Assembly (NCBI RefSeq): GCF_009377205.1
Contig: NZ_VJZE01000006.1
Location: 1-64,000 of the forward strand
DNA: 64,000 bases
Origin: Streptomyces phyllanthi
GTDB taxonomy: Bacteria > Actinomycetota > Actinomycetes > Streptomycetales > Streptomycetaceae
Direction: 5' to 3'
Each line of letters starts with the position of its first letter. Positions within the stretch are counted from its first letter, which is position 1. Position numbers and translations under genes: made by a program. Under the pieces are notes generated by a model. It made no database searches, was not told the DNA's origin, and saw nothing but the letters and a program-made list of their open reading frames with translations. Positions 36,975-46,066 of this stretch are shown here, one piece after another.

Positions 36975-37247
36975 TCGATCCTCGCCGCGCGCTCGGCGTT
37001 CCCCGATCTCGTCACGACCATCGACGAGATCGTGGCGGAGGGCGACCGCCCGGCGGTGCGCTGGCACAGCTCCGGTCGGCACGAGAATTCCTTCCTCGGC
37101 GTACCGCCGACCAAGCGGTCCGTCCAGGTCGACGGGGCCGCCTTCGCCCGCTTCGAAGACGGCCTGGTGGCCGAGGAGTACGTCACCTGGGACCCTCGTA
37201 CGCTCCTCGCCGCACTCGGCATCATCTCTGTAGGGGAGCATCGATGA
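36975..37247 (+). pseudogene. SnoaL-like ester-cyclase remnant
   Basis: In this frame one reads SILAARSAFPDLVTTIDEIV, AEGDRPAVRWHSSGRHENSF, LGVPPTKRSVQVDGAAFARF and EDGLVAEEYVTWD. That is the C-terminal two-thirds of a SnoaL-like (polyketide-cyclase/ester-cyclase) protein. The N-terminal part is missing: upstream in the frame is unrelated Arg-rich sequence. A GTG at 37032 could start a 71-aa peptide, but that would lack the first strand and helix of the fold. It is probably inactive. Confidence 0.65.
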
Positions 37248-37379
37248 CCATGACGTGTCGTGGACGCGGAAGTCAGTGACCGCACACCGCTGGTCTACAG
37301 CGCCCGGGGTTTCTTCGACGGCGGTGCGCTCACCGCTCTACGTTGATCCCATGCATCGAGCCGATCGAGGGAAGGCCAG

Positions 37380-38060
37380 ATGAGTAAGGCGAAGCAGGCG
37401 GCCGACAACGGGAGTGCGCAGGGCCGGGTGATCACTGAGATGCGTCGCCGCATCATCAGCGGTGAACTCCCGGCGGGGGGCAGCCTGTCGGAGATCGCAC
37501 TGGCCGAGTCCTTCGGTGTCAGCCGCACTCCCGTGCGCGAGGCGCTCAAACAGCTGCAGACCGAGGGGCTCGTCGAGATCCGGCCCCGTGTGGGGACGTT
37601 CGTCACCGCGCCCTCGCGCCGCGAGATAACCGAGTTGTTCGAGATGAAGGAGCTGCTCGAAGGCGCGGCCGCGAGGCTGCTGGCGCGGCGGGGGCGGGTA
37701 CCCGAGCTCGACCGCCTGGAGGAGAACCTCGTCGAGGCCGACGCCGCCGTCGCGGCCGACGACAAGGCGCGCTACGCCGAACTCGTCGAGGAGTTCCACG
37801 ACCTGCTGATCACCGGCGCCGACAACGCCAAGCTCGAAGCGCACTACCGCATCCTCATGAACCAGCTGGCCTACTCCCGGCTCGTGATGACCTCGCTCAG
37901 CCAGCCCGGCCGCGCCCTGCAGTCCGACCGCGAGCACCACAACGTCGTCGAACTGATCATCGCCAAGGACGGAGACAGCGCGGAGCGGGTGATGCGGGAC
38001 CACGTCCGCGCGAGCCGACTGGCCCTGATGGCCGGCCTCGCCGCCCTGGGCAACGCCTGA
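37380..38060 (+). CDS. GntR-family regulator, FadR/FCD subgroup
   Basis: The protein has 226 aa. The winged helix (about 14-80) reads RVITEMRRRIISGELPAGG, SLSEIALAESFGVSRTPVRE, ALKQLQTEGLVEIRPRVGTF. The FCD ligand-binding helices follow, with metal/ligand residues visible in EEFHDLLI, REHHNVVELI and MRDHVRAS. ATG at 37380 follows GGGAAGG. Such regulators usually control an adjacent catabolic gene; the neighbours here are two dead remnants, so its original target may have been lost. No palindromic operator was obvious upstream. Confidence 0.9.
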   Translation: MSKAKQAADNGSAQGRVITEMRRRIISGELPAGGSLSEIALAESFGVSRTPVREALKQLQTEGLVEIRPRVGTFVTAPSRREITELFEMKELLEGAAARLLARRGRVPELDRLEENLVEADAAVAADDKARYAELVEEFHDLLITGADNAKLEAHYRILMNQLAYSRLVMTSLSQPGRALQSDREHHNVVELIIAKDGDSAERVMRDHVRASRLALMAGLAALGNA

Positions 38061-38126
38061 CGTCCGGCCCGGCCACCACCGTGCCGGGTACCACCCGACG
38101 CGCAGGCACCCGCGGGAGCTTCCAGC

Positions 38127-38153
38127 GGGGTCCGGCTGTGACGGCCGGACCCC
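38127..38153. terminator. 10-bp perfect stem terminator after gntR
   Basis: GGGGTCCGGC at 38127-38136 pairs with 38144-38153 around a 7-nt loop. The gap 38061-38441 holds this hairpin and the CTGC microsatellite; no gene was seen in it. Confidence 0.8.
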
Positions 38154-38286
38154 GGGCGGCACGGGGTGTCAGGCGTCGGGTGTCAGGGAGCCGTCTTCGA
38201 GGCGGCACCGCGAAGCCGGCACTCTCCTCGGCCTGGCACGGCCGACACGTGCCACGGTACCGACGACCGCCGTCCCACCATCACCG

Positions 38287-38383
<97 letters not shown>

Positions 38384-38441
38384 ACAGGAGCCTGAGCACA
38401 CCCACACCCACACCACACCCACGCGCCTGGCGCGGGACGTG

Positions 38442-38930
38442 TCATTCCCCGCGCTCGTCCGCCGGTGGCAACTGGTCGTCCGGCACGACATGGACCGCGG
38501 CCTCCTCGGCACCCGCCGCTCCGCCGTCGATGCCCTGGTCCTCGGCGACGAGTTCCCTGGTGGTGTCCGTGTGCGCGCCCTCGTCCGGCGCCACAAGGCG
38601 GCCGGCGCGGCCCGTACCGGCCTCCGGGTCGCGTGGTTCGCCCTCGCCGTCGGGCAGGTCGCCGATACCGTCTCCGGCCGGCTCCTCCACGTCGGGAACC
38701 TCCTGTCGCAGTCTCTCGTCGAGGGACTCACCCTCATGCTGCTCGGCCGCCGTGATACCCGTTTTGGTGACGCCCAGCGGCTTCTCCGGCGGGGAGTAGC
38801 CCTCATCCAGCATGTCGTCGTACGTGCGCTCGTCCACCGCGTCCTGGAGATCCAGCGGAGCGGCGTCCTCCTGCTCCTCGTTGCCGCCAGTGGGCTGGTA
38901 GACGTCGTCCGCCATGTTCTCGTCGCTCAT
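38442..38930 (-). CDS. DUF5709 acidic protein
   Basis: This 162-aa very acidic, probably disordered protein begins SDENMADDVYQPTGGNEEQE and contains DERTYDDMLDEGYSPPEKPL, EGESLDERLRQEVPDVE, and near the end GGAAGAEEAAVHVVPD. It matches the Streptomyces DUF5709 family as I recall it. ATG at 38930 follows GGAGG. Family members are often seen near stress genes; here it is divergent from a GAF-ANTAR protein. The function is unknown. Confidence 0.85.
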   Translation of the reverse strand: MSDENMADDVYQPTGGNEEQEDAAPLDLQDAVDERTYDDMLDEGYSPPEKPLGVTKTGITAAEQHEGESLDERLRQEVPDVEEPAGDGIGDLPDGEGEPRDPEAGTGRAGRLVAPDEGAHTDTTRELVAEDQGIDGGAAGAEEAAVHVVPDDQLPPADERGE

Positions 38931-39137
38931 GTCCGCCTCCCGGGCCGGTGATCGGTTTGCCGCTTCCCCTGGGGAGTACCGAGTACCCGCCGCGTGATGC
39001 ACCCCTTCCGCACGACGACGGTCACACTCGGGCAGGACGGTCGCCTGCGCGGCGGAACGCTGGAGGCGCCTCCGCGAGGCTTGCGGGGAAGGCTGGGTAG
39101 GCGGTCTGTCCGGCAGTGGCGAGACGCGGAGGACGGT

Positions 39138-39827
39138 ATGGACTGGGGTGTGTTCGCACAGCAGATGGCGTCGATGGCGCGGGACCTCTTGGCCCAGGAA
39201 TCGGTCGATGCCACCCTGCGACGGATCACCGGCTCGGCCACCGAGCTCGTGGAGGGCTGTGACGCGGCCGGCATCCTCACGCTGAGCGGCGGGGAAGTGG
39301 AGACGCTCGCCCCGACGGACAGGCTGGTCATCGACAGTGACCAGCTGCAGGAGCGCCTGGGACAAGGGCCGTGCTTCGACGCCGCCCGCGGTTCGGTGAG
39401 CGAGCGGGTCTTCCGCATCACCGACTTCACCCGGGAGCAGCCGCGCTGGCCCGCGTACGCCCCGCAGGCGCGCGCCCTGGGCGTCGGCAGCATGATGGGC
39501 TTTCTGCTGTTCACCGAGGACGAAGCCCTCGGCGCGCTGAACCTCTACTCCCACCATCCCGGTGTCTTCACCGAGGCCAGTGAGCTGGCCGGCTGGCTGC
39601 TGGCCTCCCACGCCGCGGTCGCGTTCTCCAGTGCCCGCACCCAGGCCCAGCTGGAACAGGCCGTCGCCACCCGTCATGTCATCGGCGAGGCCATGGGCAT
39701 TCTCATGGGCAGCCACCACCTCACCGAGGAGGAAGCCTTCGACGTCCTGCGCCGTTTCTCGCAGGAGAACAACGTCAAACTCCGTGAGGTCGCCCGCCGG
39801 GTCTGCGAACAGGGCAGCCTCTCCTGA
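39138..39827 (+). CDS. GAF-ANTAR antitermination regulator
   Basis: The protein has 229 aa. The N-terminal GAF sensor (about 15-160) contains CDAAGILTLSGGEVETLAPT, QGPCFDAARG and GVGSMMGFLLFTEDEALGAL. The C-terminal ANTAR RNA-binding domain (about 170-225) contains ATRHVIGEAMGILMGSHHLT then EEEAFDVLRRFSQENNVKLR and EVARRVCEQG. ANTAR proteins bind paired hairpins in mRNA leaders and prevent termination. ATG at 39138 follows GGAGG. The ligand of the GAF domain and the target RNA are not visible in the window. Confidence 0.92.
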   Translation: MDWGVFAQQMASMARDLLAQESVDATLRRITGSATELVEGCDAAGILTLSGGEVETLAPTDRLVIDSDQLQERLGQGPCFDAARGSVSERVFRITDFTREQPRWPAYAPQARALGVGSMMGFLLFTEDEALGALNLYSHHPGVFTEASELAGWLLASHAAVAFSSARTQAQLEQAVATRHVIGEAMGILMGSHHLTEEEAFDVLRRFSQENNVKLREVARRVCEQGSLS

Positions 39828-39830
39828 CCT

Positions 39831-39857
39831 CGCGCGGGCTGCTCCCCCGCCCGCGCG
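39831..39857. terminator. 9-bp stem terminator between convergent genes
   Basis: CGCGCGGGC at 39831-39839 pairs with 39849-39857 around a 9-nt loop, directly after the ANTAR gene stop. Confidence 0.75.
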
Positions 39858-39909
39858 GGCCGTGGTCCGCGGGCCCAGGACGCCCCGCACCCGCCGATGC
39901 GCCCGCTCG

Positions 39910-40401
39910 TCACGGACTCGTCAGTACCTGGGGGGACAGATTCTTGATCATGGTGTTGGTCCAGCGCATCTGCCGCAGGGTCCGCGGATGACACGCCGAC
40001 GCCACGGCGAGGAGCCCGTCGTCCCCGGTGGCCTGCGCGATCTGGGCGAGCATCTCCCAGTGCAGGGAGTTCTCCGTGGCGCCCAGGTGCAGTTCCCGCA
40101 GATCGCGCAGAAGCAGCAGACCGGGCTCGGGGCGATGGCCCACCGCCTGGACGGCCTTCTCCCTGAGCGTCGACAGCACTCCCCCGGACGGTGCCCCCGC
40201 GGAGTCGCCCAGGTCGAGGCCGTGCTCCTGGGCGGTGTCGGCCAGGCGCCCGACGTGTTCCCGGGACCAGCGGGCGAGGTCGGTGGCCACGTGGTGGACC
40301 TCATGGTCGGTGCGATGGCGCTCGGCCACGGTCGTCAGCTCCCGCGCGAGGTGCCTCTCGCCATGGTGGAGAGCGCGCAGAACGAGGGTGGTGCCGTTCA
40401 T
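39910..40401 (-). CDS. Helical protein of unknown function coupled to molybdopterin oxidoreductase
   Basis: This 163-aa protein overlaps the oxidoreductase stop by ATGA and so is co-translated with it. It is predicted all-helical and His-rich: LVLRALHHGERHLARELTTV, HRTDHEVHHVATDLARWSRE, LLLLRDLRELHLGATENSLH and RTLRQMRWTNTMIKNLSP. The spacing of Glu/His pairs recalls ferritin-like or hemerythrin-like bundles, but I cannot name a family. It may be a metal-binding or electron-transfer partner, or a maturation factor, for the enzyme upstream. Confidence 0.7.
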   Translation of the reverse strand: MNGTTLVLRALHHGERHLARELTTVAERHRTDHEVHHVATDLARWSREHVGRLADTAQEHGLDLGDSAGAPSGGVLSTLREKAVQAVGHRPEPGLLLLRDLRELHLGATENSLHWEMLAQIAQATGDDGLLAVASACHPRTLRQMRWTNTMIKNLSPQVLTSP

Positions 40402-42908
40402 CCGGCGTCCTCCTGACGGCTGGGCCGGGCATCCTCACGGCCGTCCCGGTGGGCGTCGGCCGACTGCCTGACGAGGGCGGACGGTCCACCGGTGGTCGCC
40501 GGGACGGCGTGGGCTCCGGAGGGGGCGGACGCGGCGGTGGTCGGGGCGGGGGCACTGCGACCGCCGCCGCGTTCCACGAGGCGCAGCGCGGCTGCGGCGG
40601 TCTTGAACAGTGGCTGTTTGGAGGCGGGATCCCAGTCGGTGACGGTCGTCTCGTTCGCGGCGCGCCCGGGGGTGTCGCCGTCCGGGCCGTGTCCGGCCTC
40701 GGTGTCCCAGTAGCCGTAGTGGAAGGGGACGAACAGCAGTCCCGGACGGATGCCGGTCACCCGCAGTCTCCCTCGCAGGGCGCCGCGCGGCGTGGTGACC
40801 TCGACCAGATCGCCCTCGTCGAGTCCGAGCCCGGCCGCGTCCGTCGCGGACGCCTCCACCCACACGTCGGGAGCGGCCTCGTTCAGCTGGGGCGCCCGCG
40901 CGGTCTTCGTGCGCGTGTGGAAGTGGTAGATGGTCCGGCCCGTGGTCAGCTGGAACGGGTGGTCGTGGTCGGGTGCCTCGTGCGGCGGCAGGTACGCGGC
41001 GGCCTTGATCATGGCCTTGCCGTCGGGGTTGAGGGAGCGGTATTCCACGGCGTCGTCCGACGCTCCGGTCACCAGGTCCTTGCCGTAGGACTCGCAGACG
41101 TCGGGATGGGCCCAGCTGATCGTGTCGGTGTAGAGGCGTTCCGTACCGTCCGGGGCCTGTTCGTTGCACGGCCACTGGATGCCGCTCCCACCGCGCAGCC
41201 TGTCGTAGGTCAGGCCCGTGTAGTCGCACGGCCGGCCGGCGCTGCACCGTTTCCACGCCTCGAACGCGGACTCCGGATCGTGCCAGGTGACCAAGGGCCC
41301 GCCGTCCTTGTCGCGGAAGCCCATCCGGGCCGCGTAGTCGAGGAAGATGTCGAGGTCGGGCCTGGCCTCGCCGGGCGGTTCGACGGCCTTGTCCGACAGA
41401 TGCACCGTACGGTCGGCGTTGGTGAACGTACCGGTCTTCTCGCCCCACGTCGCCGCGGGCAGGACCACGTCGGCCAGCTGAGCGGTCTCGGTGAGGAACA
41501 GATCCTGTACGACCACGAAGAGGCGGTCCTGCGCCAGGATCGAGCGGATGCGGGACAGCTCCGGCAGCGACACCGCCGGGTTGGTACCGCTGATCCACAG
41601 CATCCGGACCGAGCCCTGCTCCGCGTAGCGGAACATCTGCATCGCGTGTGTGGGCGGGGCGTAGTGCGGAATGGTCTTCGGATCGACGTTCCACACGCGC
41701 GCCAGGTCGGCGACATGGCTGTCGTTCTGCCAGTTGCGGAATCCCGGCAGGTCCCCGTCCGCTCCGCACTCGCGCGTGTTCTGGGCGGTGGGCTGTCCGT
41801 TCATCTGCAGGACGCCGGCGCCGGGCCGCCCGAGCATGCCACGGATCAGATGCAGGTTGTTGATCTGCACGGCCGCGGCTGTGGCCTGGTGGGACTGGTA
41901 GACCCCCTGCAGCACCGTGGACAGGAGCCCGTCGGCCGTACCGAGGAGTTCCGCGGCCTCGCCGATCCGGGCGGCCGGTACGTCGCAGATCCCGGCCGCC
42001 CACTCGGGGGTGCACTCCTTCACCCGGGACGCCAGCTCCTCGAACCCGACCGTGTGGGTCGCGACGTAGTCGTGGTCGACGCGATCCGTACGAATGATCT
42101 CGTGCAGCAGCGCGTTGAGCAGGGCCACGTTCGTACCGCCCCGCGGAGCCAGATGCACGGTCGCCTCGCGGGCCACCGGCGTCGGCCGCGGGTCGACACA
42201 CACCAGACGGGGCGGATCGCCGCCCTCCAGCCTGTCGAGGATCCGCATCCACTGCACGGGCTGCGTCTCGGCGATGTTGTGCCCGAACAGCGCGATCACA
42301 TCGGCGTGGTCGATGTCGTCGTAACTGCCGGGCTGCCCGTCGCAGCCGAAGGACTCCTTCAGCGCCTCGGCGGCCGTGGACGTGCACAGGCGGGTGTTGC
42401 CGTCCAGGTGGTTGGTGCCGATACCGGCCCGGGCCAGCACCGTGAGCGTGTAGTACTCCTCCAGGAACAGCTGGCCGGTGGTGTAGAAACCGATCGACCC
42501 CGGACCGCGTTCGTCCAGCAACTCCCGGGAGCGGGCGACGATCCGTTCCATCGCGGTGCCCCAGTCGCACTCCACCAGACGGCCGTCCCGGCGGACCAGG
42601 GGCCTGGTCAGCCGGTCCGGTGAGGCGTTGGCCTGCCAGCCGAACAGGTCCTTCGGCCCCAGCCGGCCACGATTGACACGATCGTCCGCCCGGCCCCGCA
42701 CACCGGCCATGCGCCCGTCCACGACCGCGATGTCCATGGCGTCCCCGTCGGAATGAAGAACCGACGCGGTCTGCACCCACCGCCGCACCTGCTCCGGCTC
42801 GACACCCGCGTCCAGATATGTGTCCACGCGCACAGGCCACGGCTCATGGCGACCATACGGAGTACGGCTGCCCCATGGCCGGGCGATCCGGTCCACCGAA
42901 GCGTCCAC
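40398..42908 (-). CDS. Molybdopterin oxidoreductase lacking the N-terminal Fe-S cysteines
   Basis: The protein has 836 aa of the DMSO-reductase superfamily, assimilatory nitrate reductase/formate dehydrogenase-like: GFYTTGQLFLEEYYTLTVLA, GIGTNHLDGNTRLCTSTAA (Cys as likely Mo-pterin-side residue), GHNIAETQPV, VDPRPTPVAREA, GVYQSHQATAAAVQINNLHL, QMNGQPTAQNTRECGADGD and a C-terminal domain with TTGRTIYHFHTRTKT. Relatives start with a CxxCxxxC-type [4Fe-4S] motif; here the matching segment is SVLHSDGDAMDIAVVDGRM, with no Cys at all. Start GTG at 42908 has GGGAGG. The substrate is unknown. It is followed by the coupled 163-aa helical protein. Confidence 0.85.
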   Translation of the reverse strand: MDASVDRIARPWGSRTPYGRHEPWPVRVDTYLDAGVEPEQVRRWVQTASVLHSDGDAMDIAVVDGRMAGVRGRADDRVNRGRLGPKDLFGWQANASPDRLTRPLVRRDGRLVECDWGTAMERIVARSRELLDERGPGSIGFYTTGQLFLEEYYTLTVLARAGIGTNHLDGNTRLCTSTAAEALKESFGCDGQPGSYDDIDHADVIALFGHNIAETQPVQWMRILDRLEGGDPPRLVCVDPRPTPVAREATVHLAPRGGTNVALLNALLHEIIRTDRVDHDYVATHTVGFEELASRVKECTPEWAAGICDVPAARIGEAAELLGTADGLLSTVLQGVYQSHQATAAAVQINNLHLIRGMLGRPGAGVLQMNGQPTAQNTRECGADGDLPGFRNWQNDSHVADLARVWNVDPKTIPHYAPPTHAMQMFRYAEQGSVRMLWISGTNPAVSLPELSRIRSILAQDRLFVVVQDLFLTETAQLADVVLPAATWGEKTGTFTNADRTVHLSDKAVEPPGEARPDLDIFLDYAARMGFRDKDGGPLVTWHDPESAFEAWKRCSAGRPCDYTGLTYDRLRGGSGIQWPCNEQAPDGTERLYTDTISWAHPDVCESYGKDLVTGASDDAVEYRSLNPDGKAMIKAAAYLPPHEAPDHDHPFQLTTGRTIYHFHTRTKTARAPQLNEAAPDVWVEASATDAAGLGLDEGDLVEVTTPRGALRGRLRVTGIRPGLLFVPFHYGYWDTEAGHGPDGDTPGRAANETTVTDWDPASKQPLFKTAAAALRLVERGGGRSAPAPTTAASAPSGAHAVPATTGGPSALVRQSADAHRDGREDARPSRQEDAG

Positions 42909-43157
42909 GCCTACCTCCCAGCGACACCGACGGCACCGGACGCGCCGCGCGTCATCGGTACCCCTTGCCGCAGCCGTCTAACAGCCCCGGGGCACCACTC
43001 CGACTGCCGGGCGGGCCGTACGAGACGGGAGATGCGGCCCTCGCCGGGTGCCGTCTCGAGTTCTAGGCGGCCGCCGTGGTCCCCGGCGACGGTGGCCGCG
43101 AGGCGAGACCAGGCCGCTGCCGCCGGGGAGCGAGCGGGAGGGGCCGGCCCGCCCGGC

Positions 43158-44339
43158 TCAGCCCCGCAGCGGTTCCGCCAGTCGTCCCAGCAGTCCCGCG
43201 ACCAGGGCGGTCTGGGCGGGCACCGTGTCGGGGTGGATGAACTCGCCCTGGGCGTGGGCGCCGTCGCCGACCGCGCCCATGCCGCACAGCACCGGCAGGC
43301 CCAGGGCGGCGACGAAGTTGGCGTCGCTGGCGCCGCCGACGGCTGCGTCGGGCAAGCCGTCGCGGCCCTGCTCGCGGGCGACCTCGCGGGCGAGGTCGAG
43401 TACGGGGGCGGATGCGGCGTTGAGGGTCATCGGCGGCCGGTTCCAGGCGTGGTCGATGTGGATACGGACACGGGGGTCGCTGACCTCGATGGCGTCGAAC
43501 TCGGCGTCCACGCGGTCCTGTTCGGCCTCGCTGCCGACCCGGATGTCGACGCTGGCGGTGGCCTGCCCGGCAACGACGTTGGTGGCGGAACCGCCCTTGA
43601 TGAGTCCGGTGTTGATCGTGGTCCCCTTGTCGGGCGCGGCGACGGCCGCGGCGGCGACCACGAACTCGGACAGCGCGGTGATCGCGCTCGCCCCGTCCTG
43701 AGGCGCGAGTCCGGCATGCGCCTCGACGCCGGTGGCCGTGACCCGGAAGATCCCGGAGCCCTTGCGGGCGGTCTTGACCGCGCCGTGGGCGCTCGGCTCC
43801 AGCACCAGCGTGACGTCCACCTTCTGCGCGACCTCCTCGATCACCGGGCGCGAGGAAAGGGAGCCGATCTCCTCGTCGCCGTTGAAGAGGAAGGTGACGG
43901 TGGGCACGGGCGCGCCGTTCTCCCGGGCCAGCTTCAGGGCCCAGATGCCCTGGGCCAGGCCGGTCTTCATGTCGAAGATGCCCGGCCCGCTGAGCTTCTC
44001 CCGACCGTCGCCGGACGCCTCCGGCTGCTCCCATCCGGCGAGGGTGCCCGTCGGCCATACGGTGTCGTAGTGGCCGACGAGGGCGACATGCCCGGCACTG
44101 GTACCGGTGTAGGTCAGGGTGAGGGTGTCGCCGTACGCGCCGCCGGGATGGCGCTGTTCGTGGTCGGGCTGCCCGAGCCGGTGGACGGCCAGCTCGCGCA
44201 GGAGGTCCAGGCCCGCCGCGAGGGCGGACAGGTCGTAGCTGCTGGTCTCGTGGCGGACGAGGGTCAGGATGTCGGTGACGATCTCCGACGAGGCGTCCTG
44301 GGCGCGGGCGGTGAGGGCGGCAGCATGCGATGCGGTCAT
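43158..44339 (-). CDS. M20-family metallopeptidase (glutamate carboxypeptidase-like)
   Basis: The protein has 393 aa. Metal ligands are visible in ALVGHYDTVWP (His/Asp), GPGIFDMKTG (bridging Asp), FNGDEEIGS (catalytic Glu-Glu) and the late His of GEFIHPDTVP. The lid domain carries GVEAHAG and NVVAGQATASVDIRVG. Family members hydrolyse folyl- or acyl-glutamates and dipeptides. ATG at 44339 has GAGAAAG upstream. It lies 52 bp after an AbgT-type transporter, so import and cleavage of p-aminobenzoyl-glutamate or a similar N-acyl-glutamate is the natural reading. Confidence 0.88.
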   Translation of the reverse strand: MTASHAAALTARAQDASSEIVTDILTLVRHETSSYDLSALAAGLDLLRELAVHRLGQPDHEQRHPGGAYGDTLTLTYTGTSAGHVALVGHYDTVWPTGTLAGWEQPEASGDGREKLSGPGIFDMKTGLAQGIWALKLARENGAPVPTVTFLFNGDEEIGSLSSRPVIEEVAQKVDVTLVLEPSAHGAVKTARKGSGIFRVTATGVEAHAGLAPQDGASAITALSEFVVAAAAVAAPDKGTTINTGLIKGGSATNVVAGQATASVDIRVGSEAEQDRVDAEFDAIEVSDPRVRIHIDHAWNRPPMTLNAASAPVLDLAREVAREQGRDGLPDAAVGGASDANFVAALGLPVLCGMGAVGDGAHAQGEFIHPDTVPAQTALVAGLLGRLAEPLRG

Positions 44340-44391
44340 GGTCTGCTTTCTCATAGGACGGTGTGGGGGTGCGATTCCTGGTGGTGCGGGG

Positions 44392-45951
44392 TCAGCCGAT
44401 GCCGAAGGGGATGCCCAGCAGGTACCAGGCCACGAAGAACGCGATCCAGACGACCCAGACGACGGCGGCGATCGGGATCGTGAAGGAGGCCAGGGTGCCG
44501 ATGCCGGCGGACTTGCGGTACTGCTGGACGAAGCCCAGCGCCATCACGAAGTACGGGCTCATCGGGGTGACGCAGTTGGTGACGGAGTCGGCGACGCGGT
44601 AGACGGCCTGGGTGGTCTCGGGCTCGATGCCGATGAGCATCAGCATGGGCACGAGCACCGGTGCGGCCAGCGCCCACAGCGCGGAGCCGCTGGTGATGAG
44701 GAGGTTCATGAACGTGATCAGCACGGCGACGCCGACGAGCACGGTCCAGCCGTGCAGGTCCAGGTCGCGCAGGGTCTCCGCGCCCTTGACGGCGAGGATG
44801 TTGCCGATGTTCGTCCACTTGAAGTAGGCGAGGAACTGCGAGATCGCGAAGAAGAGGACGAGGATCGGCGCCATCGACCGGGTGCCGTCGACCATCGCGG
44901 CGATGATGTCGCGAGCGGCCGAGAAGGTGCCGGTCATCCGGCCGTGGACGGTGCCGAGCAGGGCGAAGAACACACCCAGGACGAGCGCCATCCCGCCGAT
45001 CAGCGGGGAGTCGACGATGCCGCCGCCCTCGCCGCGCAGAGGTGAGGACGCGGGGATCGTCGCCGCCGCGAGGAACGCGGCGAAGCCGAGGGCGACCAGC
45101 CCGGTGACGCGCAGGGCTCGGCGCTGCCGCCCGGTGACCTCGATCGCCTCCCGTTCGGTGGCGCTCAGTTCGGCGACCGGCTCATCGGGCTCCAGGTCCG
45201 AGCGGCGGGCGATGACCTTGTCGACGACGAGGGTGATCACCAAGGCCACGACGACCGACGAGCCGAGCCCGAAGAAGTAGTTCGCGACCGGGGTGACCAC
45301 GTGGTCGGCGTCGACGGTGTGGGCGGCGGCGGTGGAGATCGACGACAGCAGTACGTCGGTGGTGGTGAGCGACGGCGAGGCGTCGTATCCGGCGGAGATC
45401 GAGACGTACGCGACGATGCAGCCGAGCACCGGACTGCGGCCCGCCGCACGGTAGACGAGTGCGCCGAGCGGGATGAGGGTGACGTAGGCGGCGTCACCGG
45501 CAACGTGGCTGACCATGGCCGTCATCGACAGGGCGAAGGTGAGGTACCTGCCCGGCACCCGAGCGACCATACGGCGCAGCAGGGCCGAGAACAGTCCGCT
45601 CTTCTCGGCGACGGCGATGCCGAACATCACGGTGAGGATGGTGGCCAGGGGCGGGAAGGCCGCGAAGTTGTCGACGGCCCCCTCGACGGCCATCGTCAGG
45701 CCGTCCTTGCTGAGCAGGCTCAGCACCCTGATGGTCTCGTGGGTGCCGGGGTGCTCGGCGCTGACGCCGACCGCCGCCAGTACGGCACTGAGGACGGCGA
45801 CGACCCCCGCGAGTATCCAGAACAGCCAGAAGGGGTTGGGGAGTTTGTTACCGACCTTCTCGATGGCCGCGAAGCTCCGGAACGCGGTGCGCAGGACTCT
45901 CGACTGTGGCTCGGCCGGCTGGGGCTGAGGCTGGGCGGAGGTGGCACTCAT
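44392..45951 (-). CDS. AbgT-family transporter
   Basis: This 519-aa inner-membrane protein has about eleven helices and family marks NKLPNPFWLFWILAG, AVAEKSGLFSALLRR, HVAGDAAYVTLIPLGALVY, ISAGYDASPSLTTTDVLLS, SGSALWALAAPVLVPMLMLI and RVADSVTNCVTPMSPYF. AbgT proteins import p-aminobenzoyl-glutamate or export sulfonamides. ATG at 45951 follows GAAGAGG; an upstream ATG at 45969 overlaps a repeat. It is the first gene of an operon with the M20 peptidase and is divergent from an Lrp-type regulator that probably controls it. Confidence 0.9.
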   Translation of the reverse strand: MSATSAQPQPQPAEPQSRVLRTAFRSFAAIEKVGNKLPNPFWLFWILAGVVAVLSAVLAAVGVSAEHPGTHETIRVLSLLSKDGLTMAVEGAVDNFAAFPPLATILTVMFGIAVAEKSGLFSALLRRMVARVPGRYLTFALSMTAMVSHVAGDAAYVTLIPLGALVYRAAGRSPVLGCIVAYVSISAGYDASPSLTTTDVLLSSISTAAAHTVDADHVVTPVANYFFGLGSSVVVALVITLVVDKVIARRSDLEPDEPVAELSATEREAIEVTGRQRRALRVTGLVALGFAAFLAAATIPASSPLRGEGGGIVDSPLIGGMALVLGVFFALLGTVHGRMTGTFSAARDIIAAMVDGTRSMAPILVLFFAISQFLAYFKWTNIGNILAVKGAETLRDLDLHGWTVLVGVAVLITFMNLLITSGSALWALAAPVLVPMLMLIGIEPETTQAVYRVADSVTNCVTPMSPYFVMALGFVQQYRKSAGIGTLASFTIPIAAVVWVVWIAFFVAWYLLGIPFGIG

Positions 45952-45960
45952 CGGTACCTC

Positions 45961-46016
45961 TTCCTGCATGCGAGGGATGTTCCTGCATACGATGGCATCA
46001 GAGTGAGAGATTCTCT
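45961..46016. promoter_or_regulatory. Candidate Lrp-type operator region: direct repeat plus palindrome
   Basis: TTCCTGCATGCGA at 45961-45973 recurs as TTCCTGCATACGA at 45980-45992 (19-bp offset). AGAGATTCTCT, a near-palindrome, lies at 46006-46016. All are in the 115-bp divergent gap between abgT and the Lrp-type gene. Confidence 0.5.
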
Positions 46017-46066
46017 AGCCCCTGGACGTAACGGCGGGATGAATCGGCAGTCTAAGGTGGGGCACC

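Noticed and set aside
36660-37285. Full-length minus-strand genes over the remnant region
   Set aside because: Three overlapping frames exist, but only one has family similarity and only for about 70 residues.
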